DNA from: JACKNG01 sp050184115
GTDB taxonomy: Bacteria > Pseudomonadota > Gammaproteobacteria > Ga0077536
DNA length: 64,000 nt
Direction of reading: 5' to 3'
Assembly: GCA_050184115.1 (NCBI GenBank)
Contig: JBFXAQ010000003.1
Span: 248,001 to 312,000 of the forward strand
In this document: positions 63,972 to 64,000 of the stretch, piece after piece
Layout: every line of letters starts with the position of its first letter
Numbering within the stretch: the stretch's first letter is position 1
Position numbers and translations under genes: made by a program
Notes under the pieces: generated by a model
What the model was told of the DNA's origin: nothing
Database searches by the model: none
What the model saw: only the letters and a program-made list of their open reading frames with translations

Positions 63972-64000
63972 CAGGGATGGGCCGTCGGCGCAGGGTCTGG

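Overview
The window is GC-rich bacterial chromosome, almost certainly from a gammaproteobacterium. The markers are a complete mlaFEDCB phospholipid-transport operon, slyX and miaE-type genes, and PEP-CTERM/VPLPA-CTERM surface proteins. Catabolic gene content (extradiol dioxygenase, leucine degradation, two acyl-CoA dehydrogenases, enoyl-CoA hydratases, a thiolase, P450, a Mo-hydroxylase, an F420-type oxidoreductase) suggests an aerobic heterotroph that degrades aromatic, terpenoid or lipid-like compounds. The species cannot be named from sequence alone. No rRNA, tRNA, CRISPR array, integrase or transposase gene was seen.

Layout. 0-4 kb: ligAB dioxygenase, alpha/beta hydrolase and an LLM-class oxidoreductase, separated by long repeat-filled gaps. 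4-8 kb (minus strand): mlaF-E-D-C-B followed by a diguanylate cyclase. 8-18 kb: an enoyl-CoA hydratase that appears to start at ATC, an AraC regulator, and a leucine-catabolic run (isovaleryl-CoA dehydrogenase, an RND/MMPL exporter, both methylcrotonyl-CoA carboxylase subunits). 18-25 kb: core-MetE-like protein divergent from FAH hydrolase plus P450, small secreted proteins, a lipocalin-like protein and a VPLPA-CTERM protein. 25-30 kb: acyl-CoA dehydrogenase, thiolase-like protein, multi-pass membrane protein. 30-36 kb: Mo-hydroxylase with the Fe-S and Mo subunits fused, then a PhoD phosphatase. 36-40.5 kb: a cyclase-family hydrolase followed by an AT-richer island of three cassette-like genes (membrane protein, GIY-YIG protein, class III adenylate cyclase) with two attC-like sites and no integrase. 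40.7-48 kb: sulfotransferase, PEP-CTERM proteins and a run of small enzymes (GFA, SnoaL/NTF2, VOC, cupin, RidA). 48-64 kb: outer-membrane barrel, M20 peptidase, second enoyl-CoA hydratase, serine hydrolase, MaoC-like protein, a two-component system, a LamG PEP-CTERM protein with a sigma-54-like promoter, MiaE, an SRPBCC protein and SlyX.

The most unusual signal is not a gene. Intergenic gaps are filled with short palindromic elements whose cores read GGGGTCAGACCCC, GGTGTCAGACACC or GGTGACAGTCACC; the first two often follow a conserved ACTTGAC box. At three loci (ligB, the fused Mo-hydroxylase gene, the LLM oxidoreductase) the palindromes accompany extra diverged copies of the 3' end of the neighbouring gene. 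A fourth duplicated 3' end (the cyclase-family gene) lies beyond the cassette island. At the LLM and cyclase loci other genes sit between the gene and the copy of its end. This looks like a recurrent repeat-driven duplication or insertion process.
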